From Chloroflexota bacterium (lineage in GTDB: Bacteria; Chloroflexota; Anaerolineae; 4572-78), in the NCBI GenBank assembly GCA_024278725.1, contig JAJRSQ010000168.1, positions 1 through 13,948 of the forward strand: a stretch of 13,948 bases of DNA. Direction: 5' to 3'. The notes under the pieces are model-generated. The model had not been told where the DNA came from. It did not search any database and saw nothing but the letters and a program-made list of their open reading frames with translations. This document shows, piece by piece, positions 1 to 5,674 of the stretch. The stretch's first letter is position 1. Every line of letters starts with the position of its first letter. The position numbers and the translations under genes were made by a program.

Positions 1-6
1 CGCCAG

Positions 7-194
7 GGCTGTTGCAAAGTCGCTTGACAAACAATACTTTGCGCAGGAAATGTAGGGGCACGCTGCAGCGTGCCCCTACGACGCCACCGATTTTCGTTAA
101 AACCGGAAGAAAGTGCGTAAGAGCGGCTCGCAAATCGCCCCTGCGGCGTGAAATCATGAAAACCGGCAACCTTAAAATTTACTTTGCAACAGCC
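7..194. mobile_element. MITE-like element with 14-bp terminal inverted repeats
   Basis: Positions 7-20 (ggctgttgcaaagt) are the exact reverse complement of 181-194 (actttgcaacagcc), bounding 188 bp with no credible coding sequence. The termini resemble the 'GGC..TGTTGCAAA' ends of some IS6- and IS5-type insertion sequences. That points to a non-autonomous derivative, which is inference. I see no clear target-site duplication in the immediate flanks (left ...cgccag, right gtgaag). A third partial copy of the end (actttgc) lies at 36-42. A perfect 28-bp palindrome sits inside at 52-79. The element ends 20 bp before the -35 box of the next gene. Confidence 0.5.
52..79. repeat. 28-bp perfect palindrome, REP-like
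   Basis: Two 14-bp arms, gtaggggcacgctg and cagcgtgcccctac, abut with no spacer. Palindromes beginning GTAGGGGCACG are, to my recollection, dispersed intergenic repeats in Chloroflexota and some cyanobacteria. The symmetry is seen directly; membership of a dispersed family needs the rest of the genome. Confidence 0.7.
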
Positions 195-213
195 GTGAAG
201 TGCGCACATCACG

Positions 214-242
214 TTGACAGCATGACGCATCTGCCGTAAAAT
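214..242 (+). promoter_or_regulatory. sigma70-type promoter of the phosphoribosyltransferase gene
   Basis: TTGACA at 214-219, a 17-bp spacer, then TAAAAT at 237-242. Transcription should begin near 249. The -10 box covers the ATG at 241, so that ATG would not be in the mRNA and translation should start at 274. Confidence 0.75.
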
Positions 243-273
243 GATTAGGCATTATATTGCACGGAATACTGCC

Positions 274-804
274 ATGTTCTCCGATTCTTTTGCCTCACAA
301 GAAATTCTCACCTGGGACGATGTTGACGCGGTGATTGCTCATCTGTTGCCGCAATTCAACACCGATTATGACGGGTTGGTCATGATTACCCGCGGCGGGC
401 TGTTTCCGGGGGGGATTTTGTGCGAAGCGATGGGCATCAAAAATGTCCACACCGCCGCCGTGCATATCGCCAATCCCACCAAAGATTCGATGGCGTGGCC
501 CACCTTCATGCAATTCCCCATTGATGCGATGGTGTCGGGGCGCAAGCTGCTGGTGGTGGATGATATTTGGTCAAACGGCATCAACATGGTTGCCGTGCGC
601 GGGCGGCTGGAAGCGGCAAATGCAATTGTGGAAACGGCAGTGCTCCATTTCCGCCCGAAGTCAAACTTCTTCCCCAACACCGGACCCAATTACTACGGCG
701 CCATCACCGACCGGTTCATTGTGTATCCGTGGAATACGCCCGCACAATTCGCGCCGGGGTACATTCCGCCCGGAAAACCGTCGCCGCCGGAGCATTTAGG
801 TTGA
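274..804 (+). CDS. Type I phosphoribosyltransferase-domain protein (xanthine/hypoxanthine PRT-like)
   Basis: The 176-residue product fits the type I PRTase fold: a substrate or PPi loop around ITRGG (residues 38-42) and a hydrophobic strand followed by two acidic residues, LLVVDDIWSNG (92-102), at the PRPP site. The end, YYGAITDRFIVYPWN, resembles Gpt-like enzymes that transfer phosphoribose from PRPP to a purine base in the cytoplasm. The PRPP loop reads SNGIN where the family usually has (T/S)Gx(T/S), so activity or substrate may differ. I start at ATG 274 because the -10 box covers the in-frame ATG at 241. GGAA at 263-266 is a weak ribosome site. It could serve purine salvage or be a non-catalytic PRT-domain regulator; the substrate is not determinable. 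Confidence 0.8.
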   Translation: MFSDSFASQEILTWDDVDAVIAHLLPQFNTDYDGLVMITRGGLFPGGILCEAMGIKNVHTAAVHIANPTKDSMAWPTFMQFPIDAMVSGRKLLVVDDIWSNGINMVAVRGRLEAANAIVETAVLHFRPKSNFFPNTGPNYYGAITDRFIVYPWNTPAQFAPGYIPPGKPSPPEHLG

Positions 805-828
805 CCTCGCCCGCAGAGCGTATAGAAT
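801..828 (+). promoter_or_regulatory. possible upstream promoter
   Basis: TTGACC at 801-806, a 16-bp spacer and TAGAAT at 823-828, overlapping the end of the phosphoribosyltransferase gene. It is weaker than the promoter at 845-873 and would make a longer version of the same leader. Confidence 0.35.
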
Positions 829-844
829 TCGTGGGGAAAAACGG

Positions 845-873
845 TTGACTCTCGGCGCAACTGCCGCTATAAT
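845..873 (+). promoter_or_regulatory. strong sigma70-type promoter
   Basis: TTGACT at 845-850, a 17-bp spacer and a perfect TATAAT at 868-873. Transcription should start near 880, about 175 nt before the SWIM-finger start codon, so it drives either a leader or a separate small RNA. Confidence 0.75.
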
Positions 874-879
874 TCAGAA

Positions 880-1005
880 TATAATTGTGGTCCGAGTATC
901 AAATCTAAAACCGAAGAAGGTTTTTCAGAATGATTCCGTCATCAACCACACAATTCTATAGACATATTTCCAGCACCTGTGTATAACTGCGCGGGTGCTT
1001 TTTTG
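880..1005 (+). ncRNA. candidate structured small RNA or attenuator leader
   Basis: About 125 nt lie between a strong promoter (start near 880) and an intrinsic terminator, with no convincing open reading frame. By eye it folds as a three-way junction. The closing helix pairs 880-891 with 945-958 (one mismatch, one bulge). A second hairpin pairs AAAACC 907-912 with GGTTTT 919-924 around a GAAGAA loop. A short third one pairs 930-933 with 939-942. The terminator hairpin follows. It may be a stand-alone sRNA or a riboswitch/attenuator controlling the SWIM gene. I do not recognise it as a known RNA family. Confidence 0.45.
972..1005 (+). terminator. intrinsic terminator upstream of the SWIM gene
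   Basis: AGCACCTG (972-979) pairs with CGGGTGCT (992-999), extendable by two more pairs to an 8-nt loop. A U-rich run, TTTTTTGTTT, follows (999-1008). It lies before the SWIM gene's ribosome site, so it either ends a small RNA or attenuates the gene. Confidence 0.8.
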
Positions 1006-1054
1006 TTTCTAAACGGTAACGGATACCAAAAATTTCACTTTCAGGAGGTTCTGT

Positions 1055-1309
1055 ATGGACGCAGCCATGATTGGCAAAATTGAAAAGGCACTGCAATACT
1101 CGCAGGAGCCGGACCGGCTTCAGATTAATAACTTTCAGGTCACATTTAAGGGAGACCATCACGACCATCAGGTTTCCTATGATAGCGGCACATGGCATTG
1201 TGATTGCAACTTCTTTCAGGCGCGCGGCGTCTGTTCGCATGTAATGACAATTGAACGAAAACTCTCCGGCTTGGTAGAACCCGCGGAAGCGGTACCGATG
1301 CCCGCATAA
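1055..1309 (+). CDS. SWIM zinc-finger miniprotein (84 aa)
   Basis: The protein carries one SWIM-type zinc finger: C49-x-C51, then C60-x-H62 (WHCDC...GVCSH), the CxCx(n)CxH pattern that binds one zinc ion and usually mediates DNA or protein contacts. The finger is almost the whole protein. Residues 1-45 form a short amphipathic stretch and a strand region, and the tail after about 70 is Pro/Ala-rich. SWIM fingers normally sit in larger proteins such as MuDR-like transposases, SNF2 helicases and archaeal or bacterial ATPases, so a free-standing one may be an adaptor. An ideal AGGAGG at 1043-1048, 6 nt before the ATG, fixes the start. The gene is monocistronic, lying between two intrinsic terminators and behind the candidate leader RNA. 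Its function is unknown. Confidence 0.8.
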   Translation: MDAAMIGKIEKALQYSQEPDRLQINNFQVTFKGDHHDHQVSYDSGTWHCDCNFFQARGVCSHVMTIERKLSGLVEPAEAVPMPA

Positions 1310-1330
1310 AAATTTCCCGACCGCGACTTC

Positions 1331-1364
1331 AACGCCCGCATTATAATGATGTGGGCGTTTTTTT
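1331..1364 (+). terminator. intrinsic terminator of the SWIM gene
   Basis: ACGCCCGCATT (from 1332) pairs with GATGTGGGCGT (to 1358) through 11-12 pairs with two wobbles and a very small loop. A run of seven T follows (1358-1364). Confidence 0.88.
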
Positions 1365-1376
1365 ATGGGGAAACGT

Positions 1377-1405
1377 TTGTCCCTTTTTGAGCATAATGGT
1401 ACAAT
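1377..1405 (+). promoter_or_regulatory. promoter giving a leaderless transcript
   Basis: TTGTCC at 1377-1382, a 17-bp spacer and TACAAT at 1400-1405. The -10 box ends 6 nt before the ATG at 1412, so the predicted first transcribed base is at or beside the start codon. There is no Shine-Dalgarno sequence, consistent with leaderless translation. Confidence 0.6.
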
Positions 1406-1411
1406 GGCAAC

Positions 1412-2413
1412 ATGTTGAAACGATGGCAATTTTGGTTGGGCGCTGGTATCAGCGTCTTTTTTCTGGCAATTGCATTACGCGGGTTACACCTCCCGGATTT
1501 GTGGCAAACGGTAAAATCGGCGCAATACGGCTGGATTGTTCCCGGCGTGCTGGTATATTTTCTGGCGGTATGGGCGCGGGTATGGCGCTGGCACTATCTG
1601 TTGCGCAATATCAAAAAAATCCCGATGCGCCGCATGTGGTCGCCGGTGGTGATTGGCTACATGGGCAACAACATCTACCCGTTCCGCGCGGGGGAAGTGT
1701 TGCGCGCCTACGTGCTGAAACGGAACGAGCAGGTATCCGTGAGCGCCAGCGTCGCCACCATTCTGGTTGAGCGCATCTTCGACGGGCTGGTCATGCTGAT
1801 ATTCGTGCTGGTCGCCCTGCCCACCGTACCGAACCTGCCCCTCTGGCTGGAACAGACGGTGATTTACGCCAGCATTTTGTTCGCCGGCGCGCTGATATTT
1901 CTGGTGATGTGGGCAATCAAACCGGCATGGGCGAAAATAGTGTACACCTTCATCATCAATCGGTTTGTGCCCCAAAAATTCCGCGCCCCGCTGTTGGGCA
2001 TGGCGGAAAACTTCACGCAGGGGCTGGGCAGTTTGCGCAGTCCGGGAGATGTGGCAATGGTCTTTGTCACCTCCGCCGTAATTTGGCTGCTGGAAACCGT
2101 CAAATACTGGTTTGTGATGCACGCCTTCCGGTTCACGGTCAGCTTTTTTGCGTTGATGCTGATGAACGGTGTGGTCAATCTCGCCACCACCCTGCCCTCC
2201 GCGCCGGGCTACATCGGCACGTTTGACGGACCGGGCATCGAGGTGCTGAAGGTGTTCGCCGTTGACCCGGTGATTGCCACCGGATACACGCTGGTGTTGC
2301 ACGCCGCGCTGTGGCTGCCCATCACGCTGCTGGGGTTCTGGTACATGGCGCAGGAAAGTATGAGCTGGGATGAATTCACCAACGTTGCCCAACACAGCAC
2401 CGCCGATATTTAG
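1412..2413 (+). CDS. Flippase-like integral membrane protein (LPG synthase TM / YbhN-AglD family)
   Basis: The 333-residue protein is strongly hydrophobic, with about eight membrane segments. It carries family hallmarks: an N-terminal segment followed by LRGLHLPDLWQTVKSA, then RVWRWHYLLR (about 52-61), and the conserved loop GYMGNNIYPFRAGEVLRAY (about 77-95), where the family has a 'g.finn..P.R.GE..R' motif. Near the C-terminus, a PSAPGYIGTFDG segment matches the family's 'P..PG..G..e' signature. Relatives include the membrane part of lysylphosphatidylglycerol synthase and proteins linked to lipid-linked sugar handling. No MprF catalytic domain is present. With a FAD protein and UDP-glucose dehydrogenase downstream, a role in envelope glycolipid or polysaccharide export is plausible but inferred. 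The start follows from the -10 box 6 nt upstream; no ribosome site is seen. Confidence 0.85.
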   Translation: MLKRWQFWLGAGISVFFLAIALRGLHLPDLWQTVKSAQYGWIVPGVLVYFLAVWARVWRWHYLLRNIKKIPMRRMWSPVVIGYMGNNIYPFRAGEVLRAYVLKRNEQVSVSASVATILVERIFDGLVMLIFVLVALPTVPNLPLWLEQTVIYASILFAGALIFLVMWAIKPAWAKIVYTFIINRFVPQKFRAPLLGMAENFTQGLGSLRSPGDVAMVFVTSAVIWLLETVKYWFVMHAFRFTVSFFALMLMNGVVNLATTLPSAPGYIGTFDGPGIEVLKVFAVDPVIATGYTLVLHAALWLPITLLGFWYMAQESMSWDEFTNVAQHSTADI

Positions 2414-2451
2414 TGTCTATCCGTAAAACCCGGCTCAGTTGGAAACAACAA

Positions 2452-2499
2452 AATCACGAATAACCGAATGACACAAATCATCAATAAAAATTCGTGATT
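2452..2499. repeat. 10-bp inverted repeat in the intergenic region
   Basis: AATCACGAAT (2452-2461) and ATTCGTGATT (2490-2499) are perfect inverted copies separated by 28 bp. No T run follows, so it is not a standard terminator. It resembles degenerate 'ATTCGTG' dispersed repeats seen in intergenic DNA of several bacterial phyla (recollection). It could also be an operator for the gene at 2556. Confidence 0.4.
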
Positions 2500-2555
2500 G
2501 AAATGTGCCATTATTTTTCGGATGGGTTTTTAATCAAACAAAGCAGGATAATTTT

Positions 2556-3842
2556 ATGAACATTGGTATTATTGGCGCAGGCATTGCCGGATTGAGCGCC
2601 GCCTTCGATTTAACCCGACAGGGGCACACGGTCACCATTTTTGAAGCCAGCGACCGCCCCGGCGGGCTGGCATCGGGATTTAAAGACCCCCGTTGGGATT
2701 GGGAACTGGAACGATTTTATCACCACTGGTTTCAAACCGATGAAGACGTGATTCGGCTGATTGACGAATTGGGATTATCGGAAAAGCTGTTCTTCCCCGA
2801 ACCCGTCACCTCACTTTTTATTGATGATAAACTGTACCCCGCCACCCCATTGTGGCGCAACGCGCTTTTGCCGATTTCGCCCATCGCCAAAATACGCTAC
2901 GCGCTCAGCGGAATATTTTTGCGGTTGAGCAGCAATTGGCAGGCGCTGGAAAAAGAAACCGCCCACAATTGGCTCATCAAATTTATGGGCGAAGAGACTT
3001 ACCGTGTTTTGTGGGAACCGTTGCTCATCGGCAAATTCGGCAAATATTACCGCGATGTGAATATGGCGTGGATGTGGGCGCGATTGCACAAACGCACGGT
3101 GAAGCTGGGCTATTTTGAGGGCGGATTTCAGGCATTCAACCAAGCCCTGTGCGATGCCGTGACCGCGCAGGGGGGCACGGTGCATTTCAGCACCCCCGTC
3201 ACCACCATCACCCGCGAAGCCGCCAATAAAGTCACCGTCGCCACCGAAACCGAAACGCACACCTTCGACCGGGTGCTGGCAACCGTATCGCCCTCGTTGC
3301 TGCGGCGGCTCACCCCTAATTTGCCCGCCGACTATCTTTCGCAGTTGGATAATCTGAAATCCATGGGCGCGATTGTGCTGGTGTTGGCGCTCAAACATAA
3401 ACTGACCGACAAACATTACTGGATTAATCTGCCCAAAACCGCGAATTTCCCCTTTTTGGCACTGGTGGAACACACCAATTTCATCAGCGCGGAACATTAT
3501 GACGGCGACACCATCATTTATTGCGGCGATTATCTGGAATCGAGCCATCACTATTTCAGTATGGATGAAGATGAACTGCTGGCGCTGTTCCTGCCCGCGC
3601 TGAAACGTTTCAATCCCGATTTTGACGCCGATTGGGTGCGCGAGAGTTGGGTTTTCAAAGAAAGTTATGCCCAACCCGTGCCGCCATTGAATCACAGCCG
3701 GAACATTCCGCCGCTGAAAACGCCCATTCCGGGGCTGTATTGGGCGAGCATGAGCCAAATCTACCCGTGGGACAGAGGGACAAATTACGCCGTGGAAATC
3801 GGGCGGCGGGCGGCGCGGGAAATTACGCAAAATCCGCTATAA
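2556..3842 (+). CDS. FAD-dependent oxidoreductase (amine-oxidase / protoporphyrinogen-oxidase-like)
   Basis: The 428-residue flavoprotein opens with a Rossmann ADP-binding motif, IGAGIAG (residues 6-12), an acidic residue at the end of strand 2 (FEAS), and the RPGGLASG GG-motif typical of the amine-oxidase superfamily. The C-terminal FAD-contact segment is IPGLYWASMSQIYPWDRGTNYAVE. Such proteins oxidise or isomerise small molecules using bound FAD, and relatives are frequent in polysaccharide gene clusters beside UDP-galactopyranose mutase-like enzymes. The substrate cannot be read from sequence. I start at ATG 2556, with AGGA at 2545-2548; the longer frame from 2505 adds residues before the Rossmann strand with no ribosome site. 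It lies between the flippase-like gene and ugd on the same strand, and no strong promoter is seen in the 142-bp gap before it. Confidence 0.82.
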   Translation: MNIGIIGAGIAGLSAAFDLTRQGHTVTIFEASDRPGGLASGFKDPRWDWELERFYHHWFQTDEDVIRLIDELGLSEKLFFPEPVTSLFIDDKLYPATPLWRNALLPISPIAKIRYALSGIFLRLSSNWQALEKETAHNWLIKFMGEETYRVLWEPLLIGKFGKYYRDVNMAWMWARLHKRTVKLGYFEGGFQAFNQALCDAVTAQGGTVHFSTPVTTITREAANKVTVATETETHTFDRVLATVSPSLLRRLTPNLPADYLSQLDNLKSMGAIVLVLALKHKLTDKHYWINLPKTANFPFLALVEHTNFISAEHYDGDTIIYCGDYLESSHHYFSMDEDELLALFLPALKRFNPDFDADWVRESWVFKESYAQPVPPLNHSRNIPPLKTPIPGLYWASMSQIYPWDRGTNYAVEIGRRAAREITQNPL

Positions 3843-3862
3843 AAATTGACATTCGTTTTGGC

Positions 3863-3868
3863 TATAAT
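3863..3868 (+). promoter_or_regulatory. possible -10 box of ugd
   Basis: A perfect TATAAT lies 43 bp before the ugd ATG. The TTGACA at 3846-3851 is only 11 bp away, too close for a normal sigma70 promoter, and the correctly spaced -35 position reads TAAAAA. It is a weak promoter call, placed here because of the perfect -10 hexamer in the 69-bp gap. Confidence 0.35.
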
Positions 3869-3911
3869 AAACTCGGCTGCTGAATCACGCACACTATCAA
3901 GGAGTGATGCC

Positions 3912-5294
3912 ATGAAAGTTATCGTTGCCGGTACCGGATTTGTGGGACTGACCCACGCCGCTGTTCTCGCTGAATCGGGGCACGAAGTATATGCCTACGA
4001 TATTGACCGGGCGAAGCTCGCCGCGTACAGCAGTGGCGAACGGGCGCAGATTGAGCGCTATGTGAACGAACCCGGGCTGGCATCCATCATCAGTGATACG
4101 TTGAACCGCTACCTCTTTTTCACCGACTCGCTGGATGAAATTTTAGACGGCGCGGAAGCCATCTTCCTGTGTCTGCCCACCCCGCCGAACCTCGACGGCT
4201 CCACCGATTTGACCGCCTACACCAACGCCGCGCACCATCTGGCGGAACGGCTGGCAAAGCGCACCGACGGGCGGCGGGTGGTTCTGGTGAACAAAAGCAC
4301 CGTGCCCGTGGGCACGGCTCGCTATTTGCAGCGCATCATGGACGAACACAGCGTGCAAAATTTCGGCGTGGCATCGAATCCGGAATTTCTCCCGGAAGGA
4401 AACGCCGTCGAAGGCTCCCGCCGCCCCGACCGGGTGGTCATCGGCGCGGATGATGAAGCCGATTTTAACATTTTACGACACGTCTACGCCCCCTTCGTGA
4501 ACCACGTCCGCATCAAATACATCGAAACCACCCCGGAAACCGCCGAAGCCATCAAATATGTGGCGAACACGCTGCTGCTCACCTACATCTCTTTCTGGAA
4601 CGGCATCGGCGCGCGATTGGGTGAAACTTTCGGCAATATCCGCATGGAAGACCTGAAACGCGGCGTCACCGCCGATGACCGCATCAGCACGTGGGGTTCG
4701 TATGTGAGCAACGGCGCGGGCGGCAGTTGCTTCGGCAAAGATATTCAATCGCTGATGTACCAACTGCGCCGCCAAAATCAGTCGGACGCCCTGCTGAAAG
4801 AAGTCTACGAAATCAACGAATATCAGAAAACCTATCTGCTCGACCGCGCCGTCAACGAAGCCGATTTCAATTTCAACAATAAAACAGTGGCGCTGATGGG
4901 GCTGGCATTCAAAAAACGCACCAACGACATGCGCGATTCCTCCGCGCTGAAAGTGGTGGAAGGCTTGCTGGGGCGCGGGGTGAAAGCCGTCCGCGCGTAT
5001 GACCCGCTGGCAACCGAAGAAGCCAAGCATTATTTCGACCCCACAAAAAACAACCTGTTTGAAAAAATCAGCTACCACACCAGCGCGCAGGAAGCCATTG
5101 AGGGAACCGACGCGCTGTTCATCACCACCGATTGGGAGGAATTCCGCGGGCTGTCATCCACCATTAAAAAAGTGGCGCAACCGCCGTATCTGATTATCGA
5201 CGGGCGGCGCATGATTCCCGATTATCTCGATTTGGTGGATGCCGGGTTCACCTATCTGGCGGTCGGCTCGCGGCTGTTGCCCCGCAAAAAGTAA
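3912..5294 (+). CDS. ugd: UDP-glucose 6-dehydrogenase (UDPG/GDP-mannose dehydrogenase family)
   Basis: The 460-residue cytoplasmic enzyme oxidises UDP-glucose twice with NAD+ to UDP-glucuronate, a precursor for acidic capsule or exopolysaccharide. Domains in order: an N-terminal NAD-binding fold with GTGFVG (7-12); a central substrate helix (NPEFLPEGNAVEG, 156-168; AEAIKYVANTLL, 211-222, with the conserved Lys and Asn); the catalytic loop GGSCFGKD with nucleophile Cys 273; and a C-terminal UDP-binding domain (FKKRTNDMRDSSALKVVEGL; DGRRMIPDY). The usual loop is GGSCFPKD, so here Pro is replaced by Gly. GDP-mannose dehydrogenase is a less likely alternative. AAGGAG just upstream selects ATG 3912 over the in-frame TTG at 3846. 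The neighbours are polysaccharide genes. Confidence 0.93.
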   Translation: MKVIVAGTGFVGLTHAAVLAESGHEVYAYDIDRAKLAAYSSGERAQIERYVNEPGLASIISDTLNRYLFFTDSLDEILDGAEAIFLCLPTPPNLDGSTDLTAYTNAAHHLAERLAKRTDGRRVVLVNKSTVPVGTARYLQRIMDEHSVQNFGVASNPEFLPEGNAVEGSRRPDRVVIGADDEADFNILRHVYAPFVNHVRIKYIETTPETAEAIKYVANTLLLTYISFWNGIGARLGETFGNIRMEDLKRGVTADDRISTWGSYVSNGAGGSCFGKDIQSLMYQLRRQNQSDALLKEVYEINEYQKTYLLDRAVNEADFNFNNKTVALMGLAFKKRTNDMRDSSALKVVEGLLGRGVKAVRAYDPLATEEAKHYFDPTKNNLFEKISYHTSAQEAIEGTDALFITTDWEEFRGLSSTIKKVAQPPYLIIDGRRMIPDYLDLVDAGFTYLAVGSRLLPRKK

Positions 5295-5337
5295 ACGAAT
5301 GGCACGCAAGCCTTAACCCTCAAACCCGAACAATTTA

Positions 5338-5389
5338 TGGGCGCAGATTTTCAACGGTTCTTCACCGCATCCGCAAAAATCTGCGTCCA
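5338..5389. repeat. long inverted repeat (hairpin) downstream of ugd
   Basis: CGCAGATTTT (5342-5351) and AAAATCTGCG (5376-5385) are perfect inverted copies, extended outward by four more pairs including one wobble. No U run follows, so termination would be Rho-assisted at best. It resembles the dispersed 'AAAATCTGCG' repeats common in many bacterial genomes (recollection), so it may be a repeat copy rather than a dedicated terminator. Confidence 0.5.
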
Positions 5390-5422
5390 CTTTCTTTATC
5401 CCGAATTGAAATAACTTCACGC

Positions 5423-5451
5423 TTGACGCAAACCTCATCTTAAGCTACTAT
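5423..5451 (+). promoter_or_regulatory. promoter of the PII-CBS / permease operon
   Basis: TTGACG at 5423-5428, a 17-bp spacer and TACTAT at 5446-5451. Transcription should start near 5458, leaving an unusually long leader of about 215 nt before the ATG at 5675. Confidence 0.6.
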
Positions 5452-5460
5452 TCCAAGCAC

Positions 5461-5674
5461 AGCCACGAGGATTTCGTCCCCGCAGACAATCGGGAATAAT
5501 GGCGGCTCAAAAGGCACGCCTCAACAACCACTTTCATCATCTATAATTCACCCACTTTCAACCGATGCCACTATTTTCAACAAACCTTTACGCAACGTTT
5601 ATGGATAAAATCAAAAAAATGCCGATAATTTTTCGTGTTGGCATGCAATCAGTTGAAATTCAAGGAGAGGATTT
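5461..5674 (+). promoter_or_regulatory. long 5' leader with candidate three-way-junction fold
   Basis: This is most of the 380-bp gene-free stretch between ugd and the PII-CBS gene. By eye the first 47 nt form a compact junction: AGCC 5461-5464 with GGCT 5504-5507, ACGA 5465-5468 with TCGT 5474-5477, and CCCG 5479-5482 with CGGG 5491-5494. The fold would begin almost at the predicted transcription start. The rest is AT-rich, with a TATAAT at 5542-5547 lacking a -35 partner and a short inverted repeat ATGCC...GGCAT (5619-5644). AAGGAGAGG just before the ATG is a strong ribosome site. I do not recognise a known riboswitch class. Confidence 0.35.

Noticed and set aside
12..239. 75-codon open frame at the left edge
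   Set aside because: It reads straight through both terminal inverted repeats and the palindrome, has Arg-rich out-of-frame-like composition, no ribosome site and no recognisable motif.
1484..2395. 303-codon frame antisense to the flippase-like gene
   Set aside because: The composition is that of an antisense shadow (many His, Gln, Arg), without start signals, over a clear membrane-protein gene.
2811..3830. 339-codon frame antisense to the FAD oxidoreductase
   Set aside because: The opposite strand encodes an unmistakable flavoprotein with ordered motifs. The antisense product is His/Gln/Arg/Gly-rich, as expected from the complement of GC-rich codons.
3846..3868. TTGACA and TATAAT as one promoter for ugd
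   Set aside because: The spacer is only 11 bp, too short for sigma70 RNA polymerase; only the TATAAT is kept, as a low-confidence -10.
5542..5547. TATAAT in the PII-CBS leader as a second promoter
   Set aside because: No -35 match at 16-18 bp spacing (the position reads CCTCAA).
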